Notes under the pieces: generated by a model
Seen by the model: only the letters and a program-made list of their open reading frames with translations
What the model was told of the DNA's origin: nothing
Databases searched by the model: none
Translations under genes and position numbers: made by a program
Shown here: one piece after another, positions 33,782 to 45,215 of the stretch
Layout of the letters: each line of letters starts with the position of its first letter
Position numbering within the stretch: the stretch's first letter is position 1
Source of the DNA: Antilocapra americana
Taxonomy: Eukaryota > Chordata > Mammalia > Artiodactyla > Antilocapridae
Assembly: GCA_007570785.1 (NCBI GenBank)
Contig: ML660774.1
Coordinates: 9,943,742 to 10,007,741 of the forward strand
Direction: 5' to 3'
Length of the DNA stretch: 64,000 nt

Positions 33782-34078
33782 AACAGAGACACAGAGGTAA
33801 AGAACGGAGGAGTGGTGGTGGCGGGGTGGATGGGGATGGACTGGGAGATTGGGAGTGATGTATGCGCGCTGCCATGTATAAAGCGCGAGCGAGTGGGGAC
33901 ATTCTGCATAGTTCAGGGAGCTCAGCTCGGTGCCCTGTGATGACCTAGAGGGGTTGGCTGGGGGCGGGGGAGGCTATGAGGGGAGGGATACACGTGTACA
34001 CATAGCCGGTTCACTTCATTGTACAGCAGAAACGGACATAGCATTGTAAAGCAACTGCACCCCGGTTTAAAAAAATTA
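33782..34078 (+). mobile_element. Old L1 3' end, unusually CpG-rich
   Basis: The order of blocks ('gtaaagaacggagg', 'gggagattggga', 'gttcagggagctcagct', 'tgatgacctagaggggt', 'cattgtacagcagaaac', 'cattgtaaagcaactgcacc') identifies an L1 3' UTR. Where related copies (for example 36120-36260) read A/T-rich around the 'tatgtataaagtgg' block, this copy reads 'gtatgcgcgctgcc' and 'aaagcgcgagcgag'. Confidence 0.8.
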
Positions 34079-34557
34079 CTCTTTGGGTATGATATGTTAG
34101 ACATCAATAGATAACTGACGCAGCAAGCATTATTAAAAACTCACTGCACGAATTCATCTTGTTAAAACAAAAAGAAGTATTTAATGTTCATGCAAAGAAT
34201 AGTCAGGTTCAGAAAGTTTATTTCATATGTTCAGATATTATTGTTTTTGTTTCCTAAATGCAATTTAAAGCATATCATGGGCCAATGTTGTAATAAGGTA
34301 TAAAAAAGAACATATGAATGCACTATTAAAAACCACAAATTATTTTGTGGCAGGATAGGATTTCAGTTGCATTGTAAGAATTGACCAGTTTTATGAAATT
34401 TTTTCATTGTTATTAAAATTTCACTAGATTTTACAGTAGTGCATTGGTTTGAATAGCATACATTTATAAAAATTGACACTAATAAGGAAAGCAGTTGAAA
34501 TATGGAAAATTTACTTTCTAAAAAGCCCAAGCCTTTTATAATTACTTGCTTCCCATG
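34079..34557. other. AT-rich DNA, nothing recognised
   Basis: No repeat or coding frame. Confidence 0.45.
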
Positions 34558-34715
34558 TGACCTGTGAGTCAGTTAGACTTGGGTTCAAATATGGCTCTGA
34601 CACTCACTAGCTTTGTGACCTTTGGCAAATTGCTTAACCTCTCTGAGTCTCAATTTCCTTAATTCTCAAGCAGCTGGCATAGTGCCTGGCATATAATAAG
34701 ATTTGATCAGTTTCT
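34558..34715 (+). repeat. MIR SINE
   Basis: Well preserved: 'gacttgggttcaaatatggctctgacac', 'tagctttgtgacctttggcaaattgcttaacctctctgagtctcaatttcc' and 'agtgcctggcatataataag'. Confidence 0.93.
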
Positions 34716-34980
34716 CCCCTATCTTAGAAGATCCCATACCTACATTTTAAAAATGAAGTAGTGCTAAAATTCAATTTGGGGGCCAGGATCATATTAGAGA
34801 AAATATATTCCCCTTGTTATAGACAGCTTTTCCACTAATTATTTTGGTTTTCCAAAGTAAATAACAATATTATCTTCAAATAATATTGAATTTGAAAGTC
34901 ACACCTCATTCTTATTCTTTTATGTCTTATTTTTGTTACTATTTATGAGCTTGTTTATAATGTAAGTTGTTTTGGTCTTT

Positions 34981-35149
34981 TTTTAAATTAAACTTTTTAT
35001 TTTGTATTGGGGTATAGCTGATTAACAGTGTTGTGATAGTTTTGTGAACAGCAAAGGTACTCAGCCATACCTGTACATGTATCCATTCTCCCCCAAATTC
35101 CTCTCCCATCCAGGCTGCCACATAACACTGAGCAGAGTTCCCTGTTGTA
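34981..35149 (-). mobile_element. Old L1 3' end, reverse
   Basis: 'ggggtatagctgattaacagtgttgtgatag' through 'gagcagagttccctgttg' is the reverse of an L1 3' UTR. A T-rich start represents the A-tail. Confidence 0.85.
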
Positions 35150-35845
35150 ATGCAAGTCTTTTCTAGTGAATTACTTAAAAACAATGAAAAGAGCTTAGTA
35201 CCTTGAACAGCTAGGAAAAGGGTGATTTGAATTTTTTGGAGATAAAGACTGTATCCCAGGAGTGAGGAGATGTGATGTCATAATGATGCAAACTAGCAGA
35301 TAACCAGGGAAATCACAAGACCTGTTCTCAAAAAATTTAAGCAAACTCCACTCCCTCCACCAAAATGGTGCCATAATGTATCCTGGGCTACAGTGTTGTC
35401 ATTCAGAAGTTCCCAAACACAGTCCCTCTCCTTCCCTCTTAAACAAGCTATTTTTATTAAGCACAAGTACATACAAAGAAAGAACCCAACTTAAACTTGG
35501 CGCAGAAGACAATTTTAAAAGTTATGGAATCTGTTTACCTCTGGATCAGCAATTTTTGAATGTTTTATTTTAACTTCATCCTACATAAAATATGATATTA
35601 GCCTGTGGGAGAAACATTAATTATTTAATAATTTCTAAAAGCAAAGCATTTGCAGATTTTGGCACTTTAAATATTATTAGTAGCAAATTATTTGTCACAT
35701 CCTGGTGTATCCCACAGCTAGTAAGGACATCCCAGTGTGCCGTGTCCATATACTTCTCTCTGTAATTCTTTGTTCCAAATAGAGCAAGAACAGAGCAACC
35801 TGGCCATGCCACAGGCTTCAGCTTAGGGTGTCAGTTCTGTGACTT
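35150..35845. other. Single-copy-like DNA, no gene seen
   Basis: No recognised repeat. Short frames at 35376-35573 (+) and 35621-35812 (-) have no domain. Confidence 0.45.
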
Positions 35846-35853
35846 AAGAACAA

Positions 35854-36399
35854 GCTACACGTCCATCAACAAACAGGTGGATAAAGAAGATGTGGTACAT
35901 GTATACAATGGACTATTACTCAGCCATAAAAAGGATCGAAACTGGGTCATTTGTAGAGATGTGGATGGACCTAGAGTTTGTCAGAGTGATGGAGGAAGTC
36001 AGAAAGCAAAAAACAAATATCGTATATTAATGAATGTATGGGGATCTACAAAAACGGTACAGATGACTCTACTTACGGGAATAGGGATGAAGACATAGAG
36101 AATGGACCTGTGGACACAGTTGAGGAAGGGGAGGGTGGGATGAATTGGGAGATTAGGTTTGACATAAATACATTACTATGTATAAAGTGGACAGCTAGTG
36201 GGAACCTGTGGTAAAGGTTCAGCTCAGCTGAACGGGGGCTCAGCTCTGTGATGACCTAGAGGGTGGGATGGGGAAATGGGTGAGAGGGATGCTCCAAAGG
36301 AGGGGTGTGTATACATGTATATACACTTATAGCTGATGCACTTTGTCATACAGAAGAAAATAACAGTGTTGTGAAGAAATTATATTCCGATTTAGAAAA
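35854..36399 (+). mobile_element. L1 3' end, first of two adjacent copies
   Basis: It starts in the extreme ORF2 C terminus ('gtccatcaacaaacaggtgg', 'ggactattactcagccataaaa') and runs through the 3' UTR to 'gtgaagaaattatattccg'. The word 'aagaacaa' before it (35846-35853) and again at about 36400-36407 may be its duplication. Confidence 0.88.
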
Positions 36400-36735
36400 A
36401 AGAACAAATACTGTATGATGTCACTTATATGCAGGATCTAAAAAAAATAATACAAATGACTGTACATAAAAAACAGACTCAGGTATAGAAAACAAACTAG
36501 TGGTTATCAATGGGGAGAGAGAAGAGGAGGAAGGCAAATTAGGGGTTTAGGACTAAGAGATACAAATACTACGTATAAAATAGATAAGCAACAAGAGTAT
36601 ATTGTATGGCACAGGAAATTAAGCTATTATCTTGTAATAACTTTTGATGGGGTATAATCTGTAAAAACATTGAGTCACAATGTTGTATATCTGAAATTAA
36701 TAAAACACTGTAAATCAACTATAGTTCAAGGGAAA
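36400..36735 (+). mobile_element. Older L1 3' end, adjacent second copy
   Basis: 'atactgtatgatgtcacttatatgcaggatct' to 'gaaattaataaaacactgtaaatcaactatag' is an older L1 3' UTR, more diverged than its left neighbour. Confidence 0.85.
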
Positions 36736-36941
36736 AAAGCAATACTTGCAAGAATACTAGCAGTAAGACAAATGGGGCAAATGGTCACTTTTTGCCCTTT
36801 TCTGAGGTAGGGACACTGGTAAGGCCATTGAGTAAGAAAAAAAAGTAACCCTCCTGTGTGTTTCTGTTATTTTCATTCTGCTACCAGCCTCACAGCTATC
36901 CTAACACCAGAAGCGCAGGTTTTCTACATGGCAGACACTTC

Positions 36942-37175
36942 TGTGACACCAGCTATAGGTCCTACAATTCAGTTCAGACCTGACTACCTGACTTACTGTC
37001 AGATCCCACAGGTTAAGGGTTCAGTCGCAGAAGACTGCCCCCACTTCAGATGCCAACTGCGAGTCCCAGGTTGTTACCATATTCTGACCAACCGACTACA
37101 AGTCCTAGTTCCCAAAACCAGCTCCTTGGGTTCAATAGTTTGCTGGAATGGCTCATAGAACTCAAGGAAGCACTT
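36942..37175 (-). mobile_element. ERVL-type LTR fragment, same type as 11736-12421
   Basis: It shares 'ctgtgacacc', 'cagttcag-ctgac', 'caggttaaggg', 'aagactgcccccacttcagatgccaactgcgagt' and 'ggctcatagaactcaaggaagcactta' with the earlier LTR, in the same orientation. It is cut at about 37175, where a short TGAG repeat and a SINE follow. The plus frame 36856-37158 is its antisense. Confidence 0.7.
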
Positions 37176-37183
37176 AATTATGT

Positions 37184-37203
37184 TTGAGTGAGTGAGTGAG
37201 TAA
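37184..37203. repeat. (TGAG)n microsatellite
   Basis: About five GAGT units between the LTR fragment and the SINE. Confidence 0.85.
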
Positions 37204-37205
37204 GA

Positions 37206-37406
37206 GTTAGTTACTCAGTCGTGTCTGATTCATTGCAACCCCGTGGACGTAGCCCGCCAGGCTCCTCTGTCCATGTGATTCTGTATGCAAGAATACTAGA
37301 GTGGATTGCCATTCCCTTCTCCAGGGGATCTTCCCAAGCAAGGGATCAAACGCAGGTCTTTTGCATTGAAGGCAGAAAAGAGCCTTTACCATCTGAGCCA
37401 CTTACG
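37206..37406 (-). repeat. Bov-tA SINE, full length
   Basis: Reverse orientation: 'gttactcagtcgtgtctgattc' to 'tttaccatctgagccac'. It lies 14 bases from a plus-strand SINE head, making an inverted pair. Confidence 0.93.
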
Positions 37407-37420
37407 AGTATATAATAAAG

Positions 37421-37500
37421 GGGCTTCCCAGGTGACACTAGTGATAAAGAACCCACCTGCCAATGCAGGAGTCATAAGAGACTGGGGTTCAATACCTGGG
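37421..37500 (+). repeat. Bov-tA tRNA-like head without its own tail
   Basis: 'gggcttcccaggtgacactagtg' to 'ggggttcaatacctggga' is a standard Bov-tA head. At about 37500 it passes without a break into BovB internal sequence. The join falls at 'ggagaaaaggaaa', close to the SINE's own 'ggagaaggaaa'. Confidence 0.88.
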
Positions 37501-39323
37501 AGAAAAGGAAAGATATACCCATATGAATGCAGAGTTCCAAAGAAGAGCAAGGAGAGATAAGAAAGCCTTCCTCAGTGATCAGGACAAAGAAACAGAGGAA
37601 AACAACAGAATAGGAAAGACTAGATATCTCTTCAAGAAAATTAGACACCAAGGGAACATTTCCTGCAAAGATGGGAACAATAAAGGACAGAAAAGGTATG
37701 GAACTAAGAGAAGCAGAAAATATTAAGAAGAGGTGGCGAGAATACACAAAAGAACTATACAAAAAAGATCTTAACAACCCAGATAATCATGATGGTGTGA
37801 TCACTCACCTAGAGCCAGACATCCTGGAATGTGAAGACAAGTGGGCTTTAGGAAGCATTACTACGAACAAAGCTAGTGGAGGTGATGCAATTCAAGTTGA
37901 GCTATTTCAAACCCTAAAAGATGATGCTGTATAAGTGCTGCACTCAATATGCCAGCAAATTTGGAAACTCAGCAATGGCCACAGGACTGGAAAAGGTCAC
38001 TTTTCATTCCAAGCCGAAAGAAAGGCAATGCCAAAGAATGCTCAGACTATCCAATAATTGCACTCGTCTCACACACTAGCAAAGTAATGCTCAAAATTTT
38101 CCAAGCCAGGCTTCAACAGTATGTGAGCTGTGAACTTCCAGATGTTCAAGCTGGATTTAGAAAAGGCAGAGGAATCAGAGATCAAATTGCCAACATCCAC
38201 TGCATCATTGAAAAAGCAAGAGAGTTCCAAAAAACATCTACTTTGGCTTTGTTGAATATGCCAAAGCCTTTGACTGTGTGGATCACAAAAAACTGTGGAA
38301 AATTCTGAAAGAGATAGGAATACCAGACCACCTGACCTGCCTCTTGAGAAACCTGTATGCAGGTCAAGAAGCAACAGTTAGAATTGGACATGGAACAACA
38401 GACTGGTTCCAAATCAGGAAAGGGATACATCAAGATTGTACACTGTCACCCTGCTTATTTAACTTACATGCAGAGTACATCATGAGAAACACTGGGCTGG
38501 ATGAAGCACAAGCTGGATTCAAGATTGCTGGGAGAATATCAATAACCTCATATATGCAGATGACACCACCCTTATTGCAGAAAGTGAAGAAGAACTAAAG
38601 AGCCTCTTGATGAAAGTGAAAGAGGAGAGTGAGAAAGTTGGCTTAAAACTCAACATTCAGAAAACGAAGATCATGGCATCTGGTCCCATCACTTCATGGC
38701 AAATAGATGAGGAAACAGTGACAGACTTAATTTTGGGGGGCTTCAAAATCACTGCAAATGGTGACTGCAGCCATGAAATTAAAAGACGCTTACTCCTTGG
38801 AAGAAAAGTTATGACCAACCTAGACAGCATATTAAAAAACAGAGATGTTACTTTGCCAACAAAGGCCCATCTAGTCAAGGCTATGGTTTTTCCAGTAGTC
38901 AGGTATGGATGTGAGAGTTGGACAATAAATAAAGCTGAATGCCAAAAAATTGATGCTTTTGAACTGCAGTATTGGAGAAGACTCTTGAGAGTCCCTTGGA
39001 CTGCAAGGAGATCCAGCCAGTCCATCCTAAAGGAAATCAGTCCTGAATATTTATTGGAAGGACTGATGCTGAAACTGAAACTCCAATAGTTTTGCCACCT
39101 TATGTGAAGAACTGACTCATTTGAAAAGATCCTGATGCTGGGAAAGATTAAAGGCAGGAGAAGGTGACAACAGAGGATGAGATGGTTGGATGGCGTCACT
39201 GATTCAATGGACATCAGTTTGAGTAAACTTTGGGAGTAGGTGATGGACAGGGAGACCTGGAGTGCTGTAGTCCGTGGGGTCACAATGAGTCAGGCAGGAC
39301 TAAGTGACTGAACTGAACTAAAC
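37501..39323 (+). mobile_element. BovB (RTE) LINE, 5'-truncated, reverse transcriptase largely readable
   Basis: This copy covers the linker, the full reverse transcriptase region and the 3' end, about 1.8 kb. Reading frames 37671-37934, 37949-38308, 38278-38598 and 38607-39089 together trace most of the polymerase, with single-base breaks between them. Visible family motifs are 'AGFRKGRG' near 38150, the motif-A region near 38255-38285, and the catalytic YADD at 38553-38564, which stays intact in its own frame. The 3' end is the usual 'gactgaactgaact'. BovB normally encodes an endonuclease plus reverse transcriptase. The endonuclease half is absent, so the copy is dead. Confidence 0.95.
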
Positions 39324-39745
39324 TCTTGAGTCAAATTAAAAACTACAACAGTCCACAGTTTTCTTGGATTACAAATGAAGCTAGCAAAAGTGGCTTCTAT
39401 TAGAAACTCAACAACCATATCTTCTAGATAGAGAAAATTCCCCAAAGCAGATAAACAGAAAACACAAGAAAACAGTGTCTAGATGTGAGATAACGCTTTT
39501 TCTAAATGTGCTAATTTATAGGTTGCTCTGTCATTTGTATCACTCACTCTCCTCTTAAGGTTCTCTTCCTTTCTCCTTAATAGTCTTTATAATCTCCATT
39601 TTCCAAACCTTCTTGTTCATCCATCACCCCTTAACCTTGTATCCTCACAGAAAATATTCTTCAAAAAATAAAGGGCATGAAAATTCCAGCCATTCTAAAT
39701 TTCTTCTCCATCCCATTTTTTCCTTTTAGGGAATGATTACATGAG
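39324..39745. other. Single-copy-like DNA, nothing recognised
   Basis: No repeat or coding signal. Confidence 0.45.
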
Positions 39746-39842
39746 ATGTTGTTGATTTTCAGTCACTAAATTGTGCCTGACTCTTTGTGACCCCGTGGGC
39801 TGCAGCACACCAGGCTTCCTTGTCTTCAACTATATCCTGGAG
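39746..39842 (-). mobile_element. BovB 3' end fragment, reverse
   Basis: 'gatgttgttgattttcagtcac' to 'gctgcagcacaccaggcttcc': about 95 bases of the BovB 3' terminus. Confidence 0.88.
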
Positions 39843-40892
39843 ATGACATTTTGGGTTAGATTCAAGAGACAGTCACCTTTCACAGCTCTAGAAGGTTTTC
39901 CTTTTGACACATGTCTTCCTGCTTTTTCAAAAGATACCCTACAGTAATCATGGCCTAGACATGGAACATTTATGAAAGTTGAGATTATCCAAAATAAGAC
40001 CCTAGAACTGGAGTAAGGAATGAGAAATATTCTAAATATCTTGTCCTGTATTCATGGACATAATAAGAGTTAAACTTTTTTCTCAAACTGCATATCTATA
40101 GACATCTTTCTTGCTATTGTTTAACAGAGAAATCTAGATGTTATCTGCTGTTCTCTGACAAGTTTTTTTGCTTTCTTTCCAAAGTCCACAACTAAAACTT
40201 ATTGTTTGACTAAATTCCTGGAGATAAAATATATCCTAGCACACTGAGGAGGAAAATGAGGGCAGTTGCAGCTGACCTTACTGCCAAATGCCAGTGAAAA
40301 GACCTGCCCTTTTAAACATTGTCCATGTCGTAGAACCACTGACTTGTATAAAGATAGTTGTGGAGACCACTTTATGGGAGAGATGTGAGAGAAGTGAGAA
40401 GCCATTTTTTATTTCAGGCAACAAATTGCACCTCAAAAGCCTTTATAGCCAGTGTTTTAAAGAGATTAAAGTTCAGTGGTATGAGGCTGATAGAAAGACC
40501 TTTGACATCCATTACACCTATGCATTTCTGAAGAAATATGCTCTCAAACAATGTAACATTTATTCAGCCCAATTTTCCAATTCATAATCTCTGATTTGTG
40601 ACTGGTTAGGGTAGCCTATATTTATGAACAGAAATGCTCTTTGAATCAATTTGGGAAAAAGAGAACGTGTCATCTCTGATAACTGCGTGACTTCTTTTTT
40701 CCTCACACCTCTCTGCTATTTCAAGGGCTCCTAGGATCAGGCAGCTATGTCTGCTTTTGACAAATGCTGTTTTCCTGTGGGAACTTTGTCTTATTGAATG
40801 CTACTAAAGTATGTAGAACTTAGTTTCTCAATACCTATTTACTGAATGAAGAAACAAACTTCATTAAAGGAGCTAAGATAAAGCTTTGGGTT
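39843..40892. other. Single-copy-like DNA, no gene proven
   Basis: The 99-codon plus frame 40288-40587 has no recognisable domain, no intron/exon context and no repeat origin that I can see. I do not call it a gene. Confidence 0.45.
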
Positions 40893-41095
40893 TAGCTGGT
40901 GGCTCAGCCGGTAAAGAATCTGCCTGCAATGCAGGAGACAGGGTTTCAATCCCTGGATAGGGGAGATCCCCTGGAGAAAGGAATGGCAACCCACTCCAGA
41001 ATTCTTGCCTGGGGAAACTCACGGACAGAGGAGCCTGGTGGTCTACAGTCCACTGGGTTGCAAAGAGTTGGACATGACTGAGCAGCTAATGCTTT
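40893..41095 (+). repeat. Bov-tA SINE, full length
   Basis: 'tagctggtggctcagccggtaaagaatc' to 'gttggacatgactgagcagc'. Close to the usual consensus throughout. Confidence 0.94.
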
Positions 41096-41636
41096 CTTTC
41101 ATGCCTTCGCTTTCCAGAAGCACAAGCCAAGGTAATTTCTTAGCTATTTGGTATGAAAGACTGATTTCCACAGAAGGAAGGCTGAGAGATAAGAACTGTA
41201 CCCGAATGTGATCATCTCATGGGTGCCACCTGAGAAATCAATCCTGCGTTTAGCCCATGTTTGCTGTTCTGGATTCTCATAGTTCATAATCCTTGTCTTC
41301 ACTTCACTGAAAGTGGATAATGCTTTATGTTTCTTGATTTTTTCCTGAACAGTTCAATTTTACCTGTTTCATCAGTTATTTTTAGTGTATCCTTTACATT
41401 TACGCAGCTATTCCTTATAATGCATGCTAATTTTTGCAGGTATCCCAGATGCTATATTCTTATGAATTGTAGAATTTTCTTTATTTTTAAAATATTTATT
41501 CAACTAATATTCTTTAGTGCATGTAATGAGTCATGTGGGGACATAAAGATATTTAGCAAGAGAAAATGAGTTTTATTTATAGTATGAGTCTGACCTTAAA
41601 TTCTCACTTGGTATATTGTGATTCAATTTTTTTTAT
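41096..41636. other. AT-rich DNA, nothing recognised
   Basis: No repeat or coding signal. Confidence 0.45.
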
Positions 41637-41644
41637 ATTAAATA

Positions 41645-41873
41645 CTTTGTGTGTGTGCTAAATCACTTCAACCATGTCTGATTCTATGCGACTTTATGTA
41701 CTGTAGCCCTCCAGACTCTTCTGTCTATAGGATTCTCCAGGCGAAAATACGGGAGTGGGTTGCCATGTCCTCCCCTTCAGGGGATCTTCCTGATCCAGGG
41801 ATCCAACTCCCATCTCTTGGATCTCTTGCATTGGCATGTGGTTTATTTACCATTAGTACCACCTGAGAATCCC
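41645..41873 (-). repeat. Bov-tA SINE with 8-bp TSD
   Basis: Reverse orientation, starting with a TG run ('tgtgtgtgtgctaaatcac'). 'attaaata' lies at 41637-41644 and 41874-41881. The head belongs to the variant with extra bases ('tcttggatctcttgcattggc'). Confidence 0.92.
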
Positions 41874-42130
41874 ATTAAATATGAAGTTCTAAATAAATCT
41901 TATTTAAAACTCCATTGATCACAGTGTAACTGACTAAACTCTTTGTAAAAAGAGTGACACAGTTTGCATTAAAAAAAGCATTAATCAATAAGTAAATAAT
42001 ATTAATACTAATCTTATTATTAATAATAATAAGTAAATAAAGTAAAATAAATGTTATTTTTCTGATTCTAGTATTTTCCAAATTAACCATGTTTAATAAG
42101 GTAATATTTGAACTATATCCAATGTACTTT

Positions 42131-42359
42131 GTGGAGCTTCCCAAGTGGTGCTACTGGTAAAGAACCTCCCTGCAAATGCTGGAGACATAATAGATGCAGG
42201 TTCAATCCCTAAGTTGGAGAGATCCCCTGGAGGAGGAAATAGCAACTCATTCCAGAATTCTTGCCTGCGAAATCCCATGGACAGAGGAGTCTGGCAGACT
42301 GCAGTCCAAGAGGTTGCAAAGAGTCATACATGACTGTGTGGCTAACACTTTCACTTTTA
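42131..42359 (+). repeat. Bov-tA SINE, full length
   Basis: 'gtggagcttcccaagtggtg' to 'agagtcatacatgactgtgtggc'. It faces the minus-strand SINE 260 bases upstream, so a transcript through both could fold back. Confidence 0.93.
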
Positions 42360-44298
42360 GGCTTATTTTTTTCTCAGTTTGGTTATCTTAGCCATTTTTG
42401 GAAAGCTAAAAAGTACCTGTAAAAATATATCTACTGATTATAATTTCTACATCTTAATCTTCTTATCCACCTGGTCCTTGAGGACTCCGAAGTAGTCAGG
42501 TTTAAACAATTTATAGCTAGATCTTATTGCACTGGGTTTGACAACTTTCAGCTCAGTGTGTTTCCCACAGGCTTAGAAACAACTAAAGAAAGCCCCAAGG
42601 AGCAGAGGCAGGTTATTTGATCTCCTCAACTTAACTTTCAATTCCTTAAGAAAGATATTTTTTAAGCCCACTTCATAAAGTGAACTTCGTGATAGAGACA
42701 AGCAAAATTAAATCAGGCGGGTTACACCTAGAACTAGGCTCACTTTCAGAAAGGCAAGACAGGAATTTTGTAAAGAGTTAGAGGTTAGGGTTAGGGTTAG
42801 GGTAGTCGTCACACTGCATGAGGCACTTTGTTCATTTTTCTTAATCAACATTTTTACATGAAATCTGAAGATTTCAAGTAATTTTTAAGATGATATATAA
42901 ACTTGTGTTTTAAAAATTTCCCCTCTAGGACTTTGGAAGCATGTATAGCATAAACTAACTTCAAATCAAACATTTTATAATTAAAAAAATAAAATTATAT
43001 TGGCAAAGAAGAAGAATTGTTTCCTTATGAAACAGCATGGCTTATACTATATTTCAGTCAGATATGATTATCTGAATTTGAAACCTGCAGTTGTCTCTAA
43101 ATATGTCAATCTACCTGTCTTTGCAAAGTTTGCATGTTTTAAAGTGGAGTTTATCAGCTCTTTTTATAATTTTCTTTAAATGTATGAAGAAAATCAGATG
43201 GTAATTATATGCTCTATAAAATGTTAGACAGACTAAATAAACTTCACCTTAAAATATACAAGCATTGAGAAATTTGTTAAATCATACTCAGATTGCATTA
43301 TGTTAGAAAACGTTTCCACAGAGAGCTAACAGTGAATGGATAAGTACAAGTAAATATTGTAAACAATCTTATGTCTTATTAATAGGCATGGTAACGCTAC
43401 AGAAAACTAATCATTTCCAAAACATACTTTGTATAGTGTGGTCTATTTTCTTTAAATTCTATTTATTTGAAGTCATAAAATATGCTATGGAGTTTAAAGT
43501 ATATTTTAAATTTAACACTGGGCTTTTTTAAAAAAATGTGTGTGGCTAAGGAATTTTGTTTTAAATACATTTGCACCATAAAGTCTGATTTCTAAGCATC
43601 AAAGCAGAGAATGTTCCTAGGTACTAAAAATAGAATTTAAAAAAATGAACTCAAATTATTAGCATGTCTGAATTCAAATCCAAGAAGGATATTACGGAAA
43701 GATAGTGTTTCTTGCTATTTCTAGGCAAATAGTGTTTCTAGGTAGCAGTAATGATTTCTGAGAAATTTAAGAAATCATGTAAGATGAAGGGAACTTAAGC
43801 TGGTCCCTCAATTGCTCTTGATATTTTTAACAATAATGAAAATTAGTGCCAAGATACTTGTCTCAGTTTAAGATATGTTTGAAAGGATAACGGGGAACTG
43901 GTAAGAATTTTTGTCTCTGGGACATGGGAGTGATAAATGAGATCTTGTTTTCTCTTGTCAAGGTTTCTAACTGTTCTTACCATAAGAATGTATAAAACTA
44001 TTTAAAGAAAATGAAAGAAGAAGGAAGAGAAAAAAGAAGAAGAGGAAGAGGCAAAGCCTCAGTAGATCATTAGCTAACAAAGGTATTTTTACAGCCAAAT
44101 AATGACTGGTGGTGATAATGGCCGCTCACCCATTGAGGTATTGCCAGTTCTCATGAGGGTGAGCAGCCTAGCCTGACTGAAAATGCTGCATTATTCTGGC
44201 CTTGCAGATCTGGTCAAAACTTACAAATGCACTTCCTAAAGTATTTGAAATTTACTATGGAAGAGAACAAGACAAAGGCTGAGTTACTTTTCTTAGAC
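42360..44298. other. AT-rich DNA with one telomere-like repeat and a purine tract
   Basis: Holds the (TTAGGG) run described separately and a purine-rich run at about 44005-44053 (GAA/GAAGA units). Otherwise no recognised repeat and no coding frame. Confidence 0.5.
42783..42803 (+). repeat. Short interstitial telomeric repeat
   Basis: Three perfect TTAGGG units (42785-42802) follow a degenerate 'gagttagagg' unit. Confidence 0.95.
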
Positions 44299-44872
44299 TT
44301 TGTTGTTGTTCAGTTGCTAAGTCATGTACGACTCTTTGCAACCCCATGAACTGCAGCACTCCAGGCTCCTCTGTCCTTCACTGTCTCCTGGAGTTTGCTG
44401 AAATTCATGTCCATTGAGTCGGTGATGCCATCCAACCATCTCATCCTCTGCCACATCCTTTTGCCCTCAATCTTTCCCAACATCAGGGTGTTTTCCAGTG
44501 AGTTGGCTCTTTGCATCACGTAGCCAAAGTATTGGAGCTTCAACTTCAGCATCAGTCCCTCCAATGAGTATCCAGGGTTGATTTCTTTTAGGATTGACTG
44601 GTTTGATCTCCTTGCTGTCCAAAGGATTCTCAAGAGTCTTCTCAGTCTTTCCCAGCACAATTCAAAAACATCCATTCTTCGGTGCCCAGCCTTCTTTGTG
44701 GTCCAACTCTCACATCTGTACATGACTACTGCAAAAACCAGTTTTAACTACATGGACTTTTGTTGATGATGTGATATCTCTGCTTTTTAATATGCTGTCT
44801 AGCTTTGTCATAGCTTTCCTTCCAAGGAGCAAGCATCTTTTAGTTTCATGGCTGCAGTCACCATCTGCTGTG
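44299..44872 (-). mobile_element. BovB 3' region, reverse
   Basis: Covers the 3' end and the C-terminal part after the reverse transcriptase. The minus frame 44322-44723 includes '[18 protein letters not shown]' and '[15 protein letters not shown]', the usual BovB C-terminal text. The 3' end is at the left ('tgttgttgttcagttgc'). Confidence 0.95.
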
Positions 44873-45014
44873 ACTTCCTATTTCATTTGTACCCTAGTTC
44901 TAGCTTATTCTGCATATGATTGTGTACTTCTATTTATTTACTTTTTTAAAAATATGTCTTGGGGAAAAATGACATCATTTTAATATTATACATATGTTGT
45001 TCATATGTATATAT

Positions 45015-45072
45015 ATCATATAGTATATTACATATATCTTATAGTGTATTATGTGTCATATAGTCTATTACA
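45015..45072. repeat. AT-rich minisatellite, about three 20-bp units
   Basis: Units of the form 'atcatatagtatattacat', 'atcttatagtgtattatgt' and 'tcatatagtctattac' follow one another with a few substitutions. Confidence 0.75.
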
Positions 45073-45215
45073 CTTTTATGAATAAAGCTTCATTTGGGAG
45101 GGGCTACATCAAGACATAATAATTTTCATGTACATGTATAAATGCATCAGCAAGTGCATTCCAAGTGTTCAGATTCATGTACTTTATGTTCTAGTTATTG
45201 CGATACTGCCTCTAT

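Noticed and set aside
37671..39089. Reverse transcriptase frames as functional genes
   Set aside because: They are fragments of 5'-truncated BovB copies with frameshifts and no endonuclease domain or promoter.
38657..39283. 208-codon minus-strand ORF, the longest in the window
   Set aside because: It lies exactly antisense to the BovB C-terminal region. Similar antisense frames occur opposite other BovB copies (16961-17290, 60860-61153).
40288..40587. 99-codon plus-strand ORF as a gene
   Set aside because: No domain, no splice or promoter context, and no sign of coding composition compared with the flanks.
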